A DNA stretch of 64,000 nucleotides from Branchinecta lynchi (Eukaryota > Arthropoda > Branchiopoda > Anostraca > Branchinectidae): the NCBI GenBank assembly GCA_023053575.1, contig JAKZAP010000006.1, positions 13,773,280 to 13,837,279 of the forward strand, in the 5' to 3' direction. Under the pieces are notes generated by a model that worked only from the letters and a program-made list of their open reading frames with translations, had not been told where the DNA came from and did no database searches. Positions 22,654 to 33,449 of the stretch are shown in pieces. Positions within the stretch are counted from its first letter, which is position 1; every line of letters begins with the position of its first letter. The position numbers were made by a program, and so were the translations under genes.

Positions 22654-22815
22654 CATGGCTGTTGTCACAGACGAGGCCATCGAGAAGCGGGGAAAACTTC
22701 CACATTCATTCAAGTGCTATAAGTCTCAAATCCGGAGCCTCGTTGAGAATGTCACCAGTGAATCTCCCATTACCTTGGCGACATTTGCTCACCAAATAAA
22801 GCAGGATCTTCAGTA
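22654..22815 (+). CDS. Small unidentified open frame of 53 codons
   Basis: From ATG to TAA it reads MAVVTDEAIEKRGKLPHSFK and ends SESPITLATFAHQIKQDLQ. The composition is soluble and protein-like, with no low-complexity bias, but I recognise no family. It lies on the strand opposite POLR3E. It could be a remnant of a transposon gene, an unannotated exon, or chance. Confidence 0.2.
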
Positions 22816-23147
22816 ATACATTGAAGCGATATGAACGACTTAAACGATATGAAGCGAATAGCCTACATATTTCTTCCAGTAGGAAGTTTGCTCAGTGCTA
22901 GAGAAATGGAGGCTAAGGAGAATAAGTAAATAGCCGGAGAGCATGTCGAGTGTTTGCTTTGTATGAAAAGTCAATCCTTGCCCCGCAGATAAGAAAGAGC
23001 CAAAGATGCCTCATGGGATGAACGCTTATTATTAGATCCAAAATAGCTGCTTTATAGTTTCCAAGAAAAGCCAAAATATTATCGAGGGGATGCACACTGG
23101 TACCTTCAGGTATGGAAGGCCCAGTGCTTCGCGCAAGGCCTAGTGCT

Positions 23148-23580
23148 TGGCAGATACCTACGACTTCGTAAAGTTGTCCGTGCGTCAGTCTGTCTGTTAG
23201 CACGATAACTCTCGAAAGGATTGGGATGTTTGTTCAAACTTCGTGCGAGGATCCTTCGGGTCAAAGTACAGGTCAAGTTCACAAATGGGTCCCATAGCTA
23301 TATATTTAGGAGTGGGGGAGGGGTTTCAAATTAAGGGGCAAAGTAATATATTTAAAAGCTAATAATATAGTTGATTTAGGTCTATGGAGATAACTGAGTC
23401 TTAATATGAAATTTACTTTCTCGCCGGACAAGTAGTTCCCCCAAAATCCGGCAAAAACCGGAAAATTTATGAAAAGTAAAAGTTTAATCTGAAGTTGATT
23501 ATATAGAGGTTCATTTAGGGGTAAGGAGACACGCTGAATCCGGCCAAAACCGGAAATTTAGCATGAGATTTACAAACCAA
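23148..23580 (-). mobile_element. Family A fragment, both ends lost
   Basis: Inverted tail phrases (TACGACTTCGTAAAGTTGTC, CTGTCTGTTAGCACGATAAC, GGAGTGGGGGAGGGGTTTC) run into unit phrases (TCGCCGGACAAGTAGTTCC, CCGGCAAAAACCGGAAAATT). The terminal GGGATCCC is absent. Confidence 0.75.
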
Positions 23581-23877
23581 TGATATAGGTTGAGAAGACG
23601 TGATGTTGCAGCTTTCGAACACACTAAAGATAAACTAAAACAGTTTGCGATCAGTTCAGTTATCTTTACTGGGTCAAAAAGGTAGAACGAATTTGACAAC
23701 TGTCTGGGGAACAATTCAATGAAATTTGTCGATCAATTTTCGAAGAAAAAAAACATGTAGTATACAAGGCGAAATCTTATCTCGTTGGCGACGAAATTCC
23801 CTTTTTTCTTTGTTTAGTCTTCAGACGACGAAGGGATAGCGGGGGCTATTTTGGTGTCCAATGTCTCTTAGAAGTAG

Positions 23878-24215
23878 TCTTAGGTCCTAATCTTCGCAGC
23901 CGTGTCATGGGCTCGAAGGGTTGAGATATTTTGGTCAAACGTAGTATTTGGATCCACTGGATCCAAGCACAGGACAAGTTCACCTCCCCCAATATTTAGA
24001 GTTGGGGGAGGTGATTTCAATTTAAGGGTGAACAAATAAATTTTCAAGCTAATGAGATAGTCGTTTAAAGGGTAAGGATGCACCCGGAATCCGGCCGAAG
24101 TCCAATTTTGAATTTTAATTCCTTGACAGATAAGCTGGCAAAATTTGAAAAAACCCGGAAATTCAACTGTCAGTGGAAAACCCCGGAAATTTGACTGCCA
24201 ACTGCCAGCGAAAGA
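23878..24215 (-). mobile_element. Family A fragment, inverted
   Basis: Inverted tail phrases (GGGTTGAGATATTTTGGTC, TTGGGGGAGGTGATTTC) are followed by one diverged unit with GGAATCCGGCCGAAGTCC. Both termini are missing. Confidence 0.65.
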
Positions 24216-24431
24216 ATCCAGAGTTGCGCAGAACAATTTTGTTTTGTAAAGTTTGTTGAATTTTTCTATTTAATTCCTTTTTCTTTACATATTGTGTTGT
24301 GACATATTTACATGTTTTGTCCCAATCCACTATATCCCAATCCTCCACCGGTTCACAAGCACTTCCAGTCAATATAAGGTTTACCGCAAACAAATTGCAA
24401 CAAAATTAATTTGTACACCTTCTTGCACATA

Positions 24432-25218
24432 ACAAGACCAAAGGTTTCGAAGGTCATCTCTTCTTACCCTTAAATCGGTTATCTTAAATCACACTTCCAG
24501 CGAGATAAGGTGGTGTTAACCTCCTGTAGAGTTAGGGGTAGGAACTAGAAATAAAACTAGAAATAAAACTTAAACTTCTAACAATTTTCCGGTTTTGGCC
24601 GGATTCGAGGGGAACTATATATCCAGGTAGAAATTTTTTTTTCACATAAGTGTTCAGCATGTCTTCTTGCCCTAAATCGAACATCTAATCAACTCAAAAT
24701 AAAACTTTTAATTTTAACAAACTTTCCGGTTTCGGCCAGATTCCGGGCGAACTACTGATCCGTCGAGAAAATGGTTTTCACCATCGTCCTCAGCATATCT
24801 TCCTACCCCTAAATCGAACATTGAATCAACTTCAAATAAAACTTTTACTTTTAAGAAACTTTCCGGTTTTGGCCAGATTCCGGGCGAACTACTTGTGCGA
24901 TGACAAAATGGTTTTAACCATCGTGTTCAGCTTGTCTTCTTACCCCATAATCGACTATCAAATTAGCTGTTTCAAAATATTTTGTTTGCCCCTTAATTTG
25001 AACCCCCTCCCCCACCCCTAAATCTAGGGCTACAAAGCCCATCTACGAACTTGACTGGTCCTACGACCCAACGACCTCACACCAAGTTTCATCAAAACAT
25101 CTCATTCCCTTCGAGAGTTATCGTGCTTACAGACGGACAGACGGACGGACGGACGGACAGACGGACATCTTTTGAGATGTCATAGGTATCCCTCCACTTA
25201 CGCTTTGGGATCCCAAAA
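24432..25218 (+). mobile_element. Family A element with deleted head; carries the empty insertion site
   Basis: ACAAGACCAAAGGTTTCGA jumps straight into the unit zone (CATCTCTTCTTACCCTTAAA). At 24556-24570 it reads ACTAGAAATAAAACT without interruption, exactly the site where the copy at 18150 inserted in a sister element. Three units, the GACGGACGGACGGACGG run and TTTGGGATCCCAAAA follow. Confidence 0.85.
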
Positions 25219-25593
25219 ACACTATAAAACACGAGCTTTTCTTTGAGATAGGTTTCCAATTTTTGACACATCAAACGGGTTCCTTGTCTCTAGAAAATGG
25301 TTTAGTCATTTCTGTTGCCATTTATATGCTGTCAAACGATTGAGCTATAATATTAATCGCGAATTTATTGTATGGTGATGAATGTGAAACTGTTTCGGTA
25401 GACCGTATCTTAAATCTGATGTGATATTCGATTTCAGAACATGAAACCACACCAGTAACATGTTTCCCATGAAGTAAACAATAAGCCTCAAGAAAGTAGA
25501 AAATTTCAGCTGGGAAAATAAAAATAGAAAACGTTAAAAAACACGAATTTTGCACCCCGCTCGGCTTATCAACTTTTGATATTTTGTACAGTT

Positions 25594-26466
25594 TTTGGGA
25601 TCCCAAAACATAAGTGGCGGGATACCTATGACATCGCAAAAGTTGTCCGTCTGTGCGCATTATAACTCTCAAGGGAATGAGATATTTTAATGAGGTCGAG
25701 TTCGTAGATGGGCTTTGTAGCCCTGCATTTAGGGTTGGGGGTTTAAATTAAGGGGCAAATAAAATATTTGTAAACAGATAATGTGATAGTCGATTATGGG
25801 GTAAGAAGACATGCTGAACACGATAGCGAAAACCATTTATCACCCGACAAGTGGTTCGCCCGAAATCCGGCCAAAACCGAAAAGCTTATTAAAAGGAAAA
25901 GTTTTATTTGATATTTATTAGATACTCTATTTAGGGGTAGGGAGACACGCTGAACACGACGGTGAAGACCCTTTTTTCGCCGGACAAGTAGTTAGCCTGG
26001 AACCTGGCCAAAACCGGAAAGTCTAAAAGGAAAAGTTTTATTTGAAGTTGATTAGATGTTCGGTGTAGGGATAAGAAGACATACTGAACACTTATGTGAA
26101 AAGTATTTTCTACCCGGACAACTTTTTCGCCCGGAATCAGGCCAAAACCGGAAATTTGTTAAAAGCAGAAGTTTTATTTGAGGTTGATTAGATGACAGAT
26201 TCAGGGGTAAGAAGAGACGCTGAATCTGTATATGACAATTTGTTTTACCGGGACCACAGTTCGTTCAGAATCCGGTTGAAACCGGATTTTCTTATTAGTT
26301 AAAGTTTTACTTGAAGTTGATTATATGTTCTTTATACGGATAAGGAGACACGCTGGATTCGTTTCTGAACTTTTTTCTTTTTTTCTGGATAAGTATGGTA
26401 GTTCGTTCGCACTTGTCTGGATCAAACATCAGATTTTTGGGATCCCATCGAAACCTTTGGTCTTGT
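25594..26466 (-). mobile_element. Family A element, complete, inverted
   Basis: It opens with TTTTTGGGATCCCAAAACAT and closes with TTTTTGGGATCCCATCGAAA and CCTTTGGTCTTGT. Between are about five units with CCGGCCAAAACCGAAAAG-like cores. Both termini and the TTGTCCGTCTG phrase are present, though the ACGG run is short. Confidence 0.85.
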
Positions 26467-26469
26467 TTT

Positions 26470-27490
26470 TTCTCTACAAGATGGGCTAAAACCATTTCTT
26501 TTGCAATTTGTTTGCGGTCAAGTCAATGTTTCAACCCACTCAGCTTTGACGTTATGGTTAGTAGATTGACTTGTCCCAGACCCCCACCCGCTCCACCTGA
26601 TAAGTCGGATCCATAAGGAAGGTAGTAGCTTTCATTTTCTACTACTGAGATATATGCAAAACCTCCATTACATGTGACGTAAATTGCAGACTTTCTACTC
26701 AACAACCTGTGGATCTATTTGACTATGTCTGCCACGACTGCTGTCAATGATAGGGGGGGGGGGGGGTAGCAGAAACTAGTCCGGTTGGAAGCGTTGAACT
26801 GGAAGGTTAAGGGCCTCCGACAGCCGAGCGAATGTCCGTCACGCCGTTAATCAGTCTATTTCTTACCCATCTGGCTACGGACAAAGGATTTACAGCTGCG
26901 AATATGTGCTGGAGGTAGCTGAACTCTTTCCTGAAAGCCAGCAGCCCATCGTGGAGCTGCGGATCGACTCATCGGATTTCCTCTACTCTACTAATAGACG
27001 AGCCCCATAGGTACGAAATCAGTCCCACTCCAATCCTACTAACCTCATTAGATCTAGTTTTCCAAGTGCCTATGCAGGCTGATCCGTCTTTGGTTCGTAA
27101 ACTCGATTACCCCAAAATCGACTGCTGATGCCAGACCACAGGTCTCGGTGGGACAACAAAGGAGGTGTGACGTTAATTCGTATCCGCAGCCTTTACAGAC
27201 TGACGACGTGTTCCCACTGACCTCTCTTATGCAGAACTACTGAAGGACCAAAAGGATCAAAGTTATTCCAAACAAATCTATGTACTATGCAGAAAATGAA
27301 TAAGAATCCTGTGCTGGATCCAGAGCATTTGCCTGCATTAACCGGTTTAGCTTAATTGCGGTATTTGTTTCGTCATGCTCCATTTAGTACATCTTCCATA
27401 CCCCCCAGAATAGAAGGATATTACCTGACGAAATGGGTGTCATGTCCAAAAGTTCGGGCGGTTCTCTTTTCTTTCTCTTATTAGCTTTGG
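26470..27490. other. No gene or repeat recognised
   Basis: A G-run lies at 26752-26766. The rest, about 1 kb, has moderate GC and short motif-free frames. It may be old decayed repeat. Confidence 0.3.
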
Positions 27491-27495
27491 TGCCT

Positions 27496-27712
27496 TTTTC
27501 GGATCCCAAAACGAAAGTGACGGGATACCTATGACTTCGTAAAAGTTGTCCGTCTGTTCGTCCGTCTGTCAGCACGATTACTCTCCTATATTTTGTTTTC
27601 GTGAAAGCTGTCCGTCTGCTCGTCGGTCTGCATAATATCTCTCGAAGGGGTTGAGATATTTTATTCAAACTTTGTGTGAGGATCTAATGGGTCAAAGTAA
27701 GTACAAACAAGA
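27496..27712 (-). mobile_element. Family A tail fragment, inverted, with duplicated CCGTCTG block
   Basis: CGGATCCCAAAACGAAAGTG, then two successive copies of a block of GTAAAAGTTGTCCGTCTG / GTGAAAGCTGTCCGTCTG type, then GGGTTGAGATATTTTATTC. It meets a plus-strand copy head to head near 27712. Confidence 0.7.
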
Positions 27713-28662
27713 GCCAAATTACTGATCATCTAAGAAAACCAAGTTCTGATATGGATTCAGCCTGTGTGTTTACTCGTATAAGCTGATAGAAACGATTCTA
27801 TCTTACTTCTGCGAATTTTCTGGCAGGATTCTAGTACTTGTTCGGGTACAAAATTTTTGTCACATAAGTGTTCAGCATGCCTTTACCGCTAAATCGAACA
27901 TCAAGTTCAAATAAAACTTTTATTTTTTAACAAACTTTCCGATTTTGGCCGGATTGCCGGCGAACTATCAACTTCAAGTAAAACTTTAACAATATACGAT
28001 ATGTCCTGGTAAAAAAAAGATTGTCATATACAGATTCAGCGTCTTTTCTTTCCCTTAAATCTGTCATCTAATCAACTTCAAAAAAACTTTTGCTCTTAAC
28101 AAACTTTCCGGTTTTGGCCGAATTCCGGCCAAACTACTTGCCCGGCGAGAAAATGGTTTTCATCCAACGTGTTCAACATGTCTTCCTACCCCTAAACTGA
28201 ACATCTAATCAACTTAAAATAAAACTTTAATTTTAACAGACTTTCCGGTGTTGGCCGGATTCCGGGCTAACTACTTGTAAAAATGGTTTTCACCATCGTG
28301 TTTAGCATGTCTTCTTACCCATAAATCGAGCATCTAATCAACTTCAAATAAAATTTTACTTTTAACAAACTTTCCGGTTTGGGCCGGATTCCGGGCGAGC
28401 TACTTGTCCGGTGACAAATGGTTTTTGCCATCGTGTTCAGCATGTCTTCTTACCCCATAATCGTATCACATTATCTGTTTACAAATATTTTATTTGCCCC
28501 TTAATTTAAACCCCCTCCCCCACCCCTAAATGCAGGGCTACAAAGCCTATCTACGAACTCGACCTCATTAAAATATATCATTCCCTTCGAGAGTTATAAT
28601 GCGCACAGACGGACAACTTTTGCGATGTCATAGGTATCCCGCCAAGTATGTTTTGGGATCCC
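27713..28662 (+). mobile_element. Family A element, head truncated, tail complete
   Basis: It begins inside the head (GAAAACCAAGTTCTGATATG) and has about five units. Then come CCCCTCCCCCACCCC, a short ACAGACGGACAAC and TTTTGGGATCCC at 28652-28662. Confidence 0.8.
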
Positions 28663-29350
28663 AAAGTGGTTTTCACTATCGTGTTCAGCATGTCCTCTTA
28701 CCCCATAGTCAACTATCAGATTATCTGTTTAAAAATATTTCATTTGACCCTTAATTTAAAACCCCTCCCCCATCCCTAAATGTAGGACTACAGAGCCCTT
28801 ATACGAATACGATCTTACTCTTGATCCAAAGAATCTTCACACCAAGTTTCATCAAAATATCTCATTCCCCTTCGAGAGTTATAGTGCGCACAGACGGACA
28901 GATGGACAACTTTTGCGATGTCATAGTTATCCCGCCACTTACGTTTTGGGATCCCAAAAAGTGGACCATTGCGGAATCATCATCCCGAGACTTTTGTAAA
29001 TACAGAAACCATCAATTACCTTAAAGCAGGTGCTGACGTACAATTAGTATTAATAGTGTCCTGAAATTTGTAAATGCAGAAGCCTTTTTTTCGGTATTTA
29101 CAGTAGTATTATGATTTCAAAATTAAACCAACTTCAGACAAAACTTCTACTTCTCACAAATTTGAGTTTTTTCCGAACTCCGGGCGGACTATTTATCTGA
29201 CGCGAATACAAATCTAATCTATAGATTCAGCATCTAGGTTGCAATCTTTAGTTTACCTTTATTTGATTCCCCCTCCCCCCTCCAACTCCCATATCTACCA
29301 ACTTGGCCTGTGTTTCCACCCAAAGAACCTTTACGCGAAGTTTAAGTGTT
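28663..29350 (+). mobile_element. Composite: family A tail, LINE C-terminus, family A unit
   Basis: A family A tail ends at TTTTGGGATCCCAAAAAG (about 28960). At once a LINE reading frame follows, NHHPETFVNTETINYLKAG, with a 3' UTR containing GCAGAAGCCTTTTTTTCGG. Near 29115 the sequence returns to a family A unit (CAGACAAAACTTCTACTTC) and tail-like phrases to about 29350. The same order occurs at 38250-38715. Confidence 0.75.
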
Positions 29351-29354
29351 AGCA

Positions 29355-30157
29355 ACAGTGGCGTAAATAAGGGGGAGGGGAGGGGGTACCCCCCTCCCCC
29401 AGCATGGTCTGAGAAGCTGAGTAAAGTATATCAACTTTATTTCTCAACACATTTTTGTACAAAAATCAGCATTAATTTAGTCGATATAAATGATCCGTCG
29501 GCACCACTTCACCCCAAATAGCTTCTGTGGGGCATGAAGCCCCAACAAAAGCATACCCACTGTCGGCATGTTTTCGTACATAAATTCTTTCTAGTTATCG
29601 TATTCTGATTCGAGATCCAGTTTGTAGGCAAAAAACAGAATTAGTATCAAGCTAAGCATGGAATTTTATTTAAACTTTCCAACCTAATCAATAGACAGAA
29701 CTCTGAGGAAATGCGTCGGGACTGCAGCTTTGCCCAAAATAAGTATTCGTTGAGTGCGAGCACCGACAAAAACTATACCGACGTTTCTGTCGCGAGTGAC
29801 TATCTGCAGAAAAATTAGCTTAGGACAAAACCCTGTTAAAACAGCTCTGTTTTAGTCGGCATATTCTGCTTTGAAATTCAACTTTCCGGTAGCAAAAAAA
29901 GAAGTCCAATCGCATCATTCCCTCGACCATACCAAAATTCCAACTTCAACCACCAATCAAGGGGATCGGAATACTTCTGAGGAAATTCGTCGGCTAAGTT
30001 GTCCAAAATAAGTTTTTGCCAGGAAGCGACGAGCCCGAAAAAACATACCCACCTGTTGTTTTCTTTCGACAAGCGCTATGCATAAAACTTCAGCTTCTAC
30101 TTTTCAATCAAACTGACAGGAATACTTCTGAGGAAATCCTTCGGCATAAAATTGCAC
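29355..30157 (-). repeat. Degenerate tandem repeat, minus strand
   Basis: Read on the minus strand, three diverged units share TGGGTATGTTTTTTCGGGCT or similar, then CTTATTTTGGACAACTTAGC, then GAATTTCCTCAGAAGTATTC. They occur near 30120, 29960 and 29710. A G/C-rich patch at 29370-29400 (GGGGGAGGGGAGGGGG) precedes them. There is no coding motif; the open frame at 29878-30072 is part of the repeat. Confidence 0.55.
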
Positions 30158-30440
30158 TTAGTTTTGCCCTTTTGCTACATACAGCCTTCCGTTTCTAGGC
30201 TTAGTATGCTTATTTATCAAAACTTTTAGTGCGAAAATATTATCCATCGGTCCATATCCTTGTCTAAACCCCGCTTGTACCTGATTTAAAACCTCCCTAC
30301 AATCTAACCATTTTTTAACCTTGTATCTAAAATCTTACAAAAATCTTTGATATACTATCTTAATATACTATTTTTACTATCTATACTATACTAATCTTTG
30401 ATATACTATCCCGAAATACCTATTCAGGGGTTTACAGAGG
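30158..30440 (-). mobile_element. LINE fragment with RT motif QAGFRQGYGPMDNIF
   Basis: On the minus strand the frame reads LNQVQAGFRQGYGPMDNIFA and then LKVLINKH, the RT block with the conserved Q.GFR.G.S..D.I pattern. It is a different lineage from the copy at 50509. Stops lie on both sides and the catalytic YADD region is absent. Confidence 0.8.
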
Positions 30441-30859
30441 CCCTTAATTACCTACTTCGGCTAACTGATAGGTGGCTTTAGTCACAGCAAGTGCATGAAA
30501 AGTCCAATGTCAACATACGTTCCCATTAGCATACCTTTACTGTACGTGCACCTTCCGCCTGCACCTTAAGTGGTTCATCCACTCAGTTAAAAGCTACCAG
30601 AAACGTGTCGTAAGAGGCAATTTTTGCGATTTTCTGTCAATGAGGAAACGCCGGGTTTGGACGAGCGCGGTAGCGGCCAAGAGGATCAGCTTTAGTTTCG
30701 ATTACCATTGGGTCAGTTTGTAACAGTGAAATAAGCACACATAGAAGAGACTGAGAAAATATCTAAGTGGATGTCTTTTTGTTGTGGTGCAACGACCCCC
30801 GGCACGGCGCAAACAAATTTGAGCCAGCTAGTATAGCCAAGCAAATCGAGTCAGCCTAT

Positions 30860-31205
30860 ACACCAAGCAAGGTATAAATGGTCTCCGCATGGCATACAAT
30901 GATAGCTTCCGTTTCCTTCACGGGCTGCCACGGTTCGCCAGCGCCTCCGAAGTCTTCGACGATTTCAGAGTGAAAAATTTCGCACAGATTCAACACTCTT
31001 GCAATGTATCATTACCTGAGCGACTCGTTTCATCGGAAAATGTAAATGTTCACGTTTTTTCTTGTGCGGTACTCCGTTTGTCTCTGCCTATCTGGCTGCA
31101 GCTATACGAACCTGAAGCTGGTTAAATGTTTGTCTGTTCAATCTTATGTTTGTATTGTAGAGTAGTCTTCGGGTGGAATAAAGCTATTACGATTACGATA
31201 CGAAC
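30860..31205 (+). mobile_element. LINE 3' end, MAYNDSFRFLHGLPRFASAS, (ATTACG)n tail
   Basis: The frame reads QGINGLRMAYNDSFRFLHGL, then PRFASASEVF and later ERLVSSEN, ending at TAA 31125. This is the typical C-terminal region after the RT in one group of non-LTR elements. The 3' end is GGAATAAAGCTATTACGATT followed by ACGATA. The start is truncated. Confidence 0.8.
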
Positions 31206-33195
31206 TGATTTCCGACTGCCTCTTTCAAAAGGAATAACCAGTGTCAGTGTGCTTTAATGGAAGCACGGGATCTTTCCCAGTGTTAACTTTATTGCCTCAA
31301 TTGGCTATCCAAACCGATAAAGGTCCATGAGGGATCTGTAACGCTACCGGAGTCTCTATGGCCTATTACTGTTTGGAGGACTTTTCTACCACTCAAAGCC
31401 TACTGGTAACTTGAGTGCCTGCCTGGTTTCGGAGGAGACCAGTCGCGTTTACACCCACACCGAGAGGCAGCTTGGGTTTATTGTCAACCCTATACGAAGC
31501 AGAGCTACCCAGAGTCTTAAAGCACAATGGACACCTCTAATGCTCTACTTCGTATTAAATGCTTCACAAATAAACATTTCCGACTTCCTTTAGAAGGCGC
31601 TACGAAAATCGGCCGTTTTCTTGTTATCCCTTGTCTTTACCTCTCTGTCATTTCGGCGATCCAAATCTTAGGAGCTGGGATATCGTAGCAGGAAATTCAA
31701 AAACTCCCAGCAATGCTTGATAGAAAAGGATATATTTTAGATGTCACCTAAGTCAAGCCGCAGGTGCAGTTTACCTGATTGTTCTAATGTTTAGTCAGAA
31801 GTTCCATGGCTTAAAGTGGCTATTAAAAGTTTTTCTTTGTGGAATAGTGTTGTGAAGCTTGCTTAACTTGCTTTATAAAATGTACCAGAATATCCAATAA
31901 GCTTAAAAAAATAACATGGCTACAAAAATCATTCAAAAACAAATAACATATTCGAATCTGAATTATACAAGCTGATTTATGGACAAAATGAACATCTACT
32001 AAGTATTATAAGAAACATCACTTTTATCTTTGTCCAAGCTAGTAAATTGAGCATGTACTGGCCCCAAAAATTACGCTTTGAAATATAACAGAGAGGAAAC
32101 TGTTGAAAAAGCTGCTGATCTAGGGGGTAAGCATTGTTCCTAGGTTGTTACAGAGTGGGATTGGGGTAGTTTGACGTGACCATTGAACTTTAAGACCTGT
32201 AGTCAGTCGGTATTGGAAGAACTTCGTCAAAAAACGATAATCGAGGCCGAGCTATATCTGCCAGCTGACGAACGAATGATCTTTGATTATAAGATCCACT
32301 GACTTTCAAGGTCAACACTCTAGAATTTTCTCCCTTTAGCTCAGCAGAATATCGCAAGTACGACTTGCTAGAAAACACAGCGTCCTCTCCCGTCCATTCT
32401 CCTAAAAGTATGTTTTCGTCCATAGGAAAGATAGGAAAACATACGGTTCGTTGACAACCACTCAATTCCGTGGTCAGGTTTCAGTTCCTCGAAGGACAAT
32501 CCTAGATATTGCCCGGTAACAATAGTAAAGGTACGGGAAATAATAACAGGTTAACAGCCTCACTGTGAAGTGCTTCACAATGCGTAAGGCATGACATAGG
32601 TACGACGTCTAACGAAGACGTTAAAAAAATACGGAAAATAAATCGACACCAACAATGGGAAGCATGACGAAAATCCTGAGAAGTAACACGTGTCAATAGG
32701 CAAGAATCAGTAGGTTTCAATGTATGAATGAGGCAGGGGTGGATTATTTCCCACAGTTCCACAACGGTAGACTGATCATTTCAGAATCATATCTCAACGT
32801 TCCATCGAAAGCTATTCTTAACGTAGAGTCCCAGGCCATAATTTCTGAGTATCCTAGTTCGCGTCCAGACCGCCAAGTGTTGTCGTTAAAGGACCTGTCG
32901 TACTGCTTCGCTCTACGAAATCCTTTTTTACGTTCTCATTTCTGATACTTCGAACTTCGGCCTTCATTTTTATCAACCATATATACCGTACCTTACCCCG
33001 TACCCGTATATATACTTTCGAGGAGCTCTTGGTCAGATGGACCAGCTACACAATTTCTGTGCGTTCCCGATTAAAGCTACGGGGGAAGAACACGACTAAA
33101 ACAGCCGGGATCGGTCTAACTTTTGATACTTAGAAGATGGAAACAGAAACTTTGTGTGTTTAACTGCACGGTCAACCCCGATGAAAGATTTATAT
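31206..33195. other. About 2 kb with no recognised gene or repeat
   Basis: A minus-strand open frame at 32190-32465 (with PMDENILLGEWTGEDAVFSS) looks protein-like, but I know no family for it and the flanking splice signals are weak. No repeats from elsewhere in the window are obvious here. Confidence 0.3.
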
Positions 33196-33200
33196 CAAAA

Positions 33201-33444
33201 TAGTAGTATGAAGTAGTACGAAAAAGTTGCATGCAGTACTAACGATGCTACTTACATGCTTCTACTTCAAGGCTTCCGTGTTACTGCATACTACTATATA
33301 AGACTGGATGCTACTATGGCAAGACTGGATGCTACTGGATACTACTACATAATATTGGTCCAGTACGAGGCACATTAAATGATAGTATTCTTTGCTATTA
33401 CACAGTATTATACGCAACGTTTTCGTGCTACTACCATACTACTA
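33201..33444. mobile_element. MITE-like element with TAGTAGTATG inverted ends
   Basis: The left end TAGTAGTATGAAGTAGTACG plus AAAAAGTTGC pairs with the right end GCAACGTTTTCGTGCTACTA plus CCATACTACTA. This gives about 30 bp of imperfect inverted repeat around 244 bp. The interior has repeated GACTGGATGCTACT phrases. A partial relative lies at 61862-61995. Confidence 0.75.
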
Positions 33445-33449
33445 CGCAG

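Noticed and set aside
32190..32465. Minus-strand frame with DENILLGEWTGEDAVF as another POLR3E exon
   Set aside because: It does not match any part of RPC5 that I know, and lies between exons already joined in phase.
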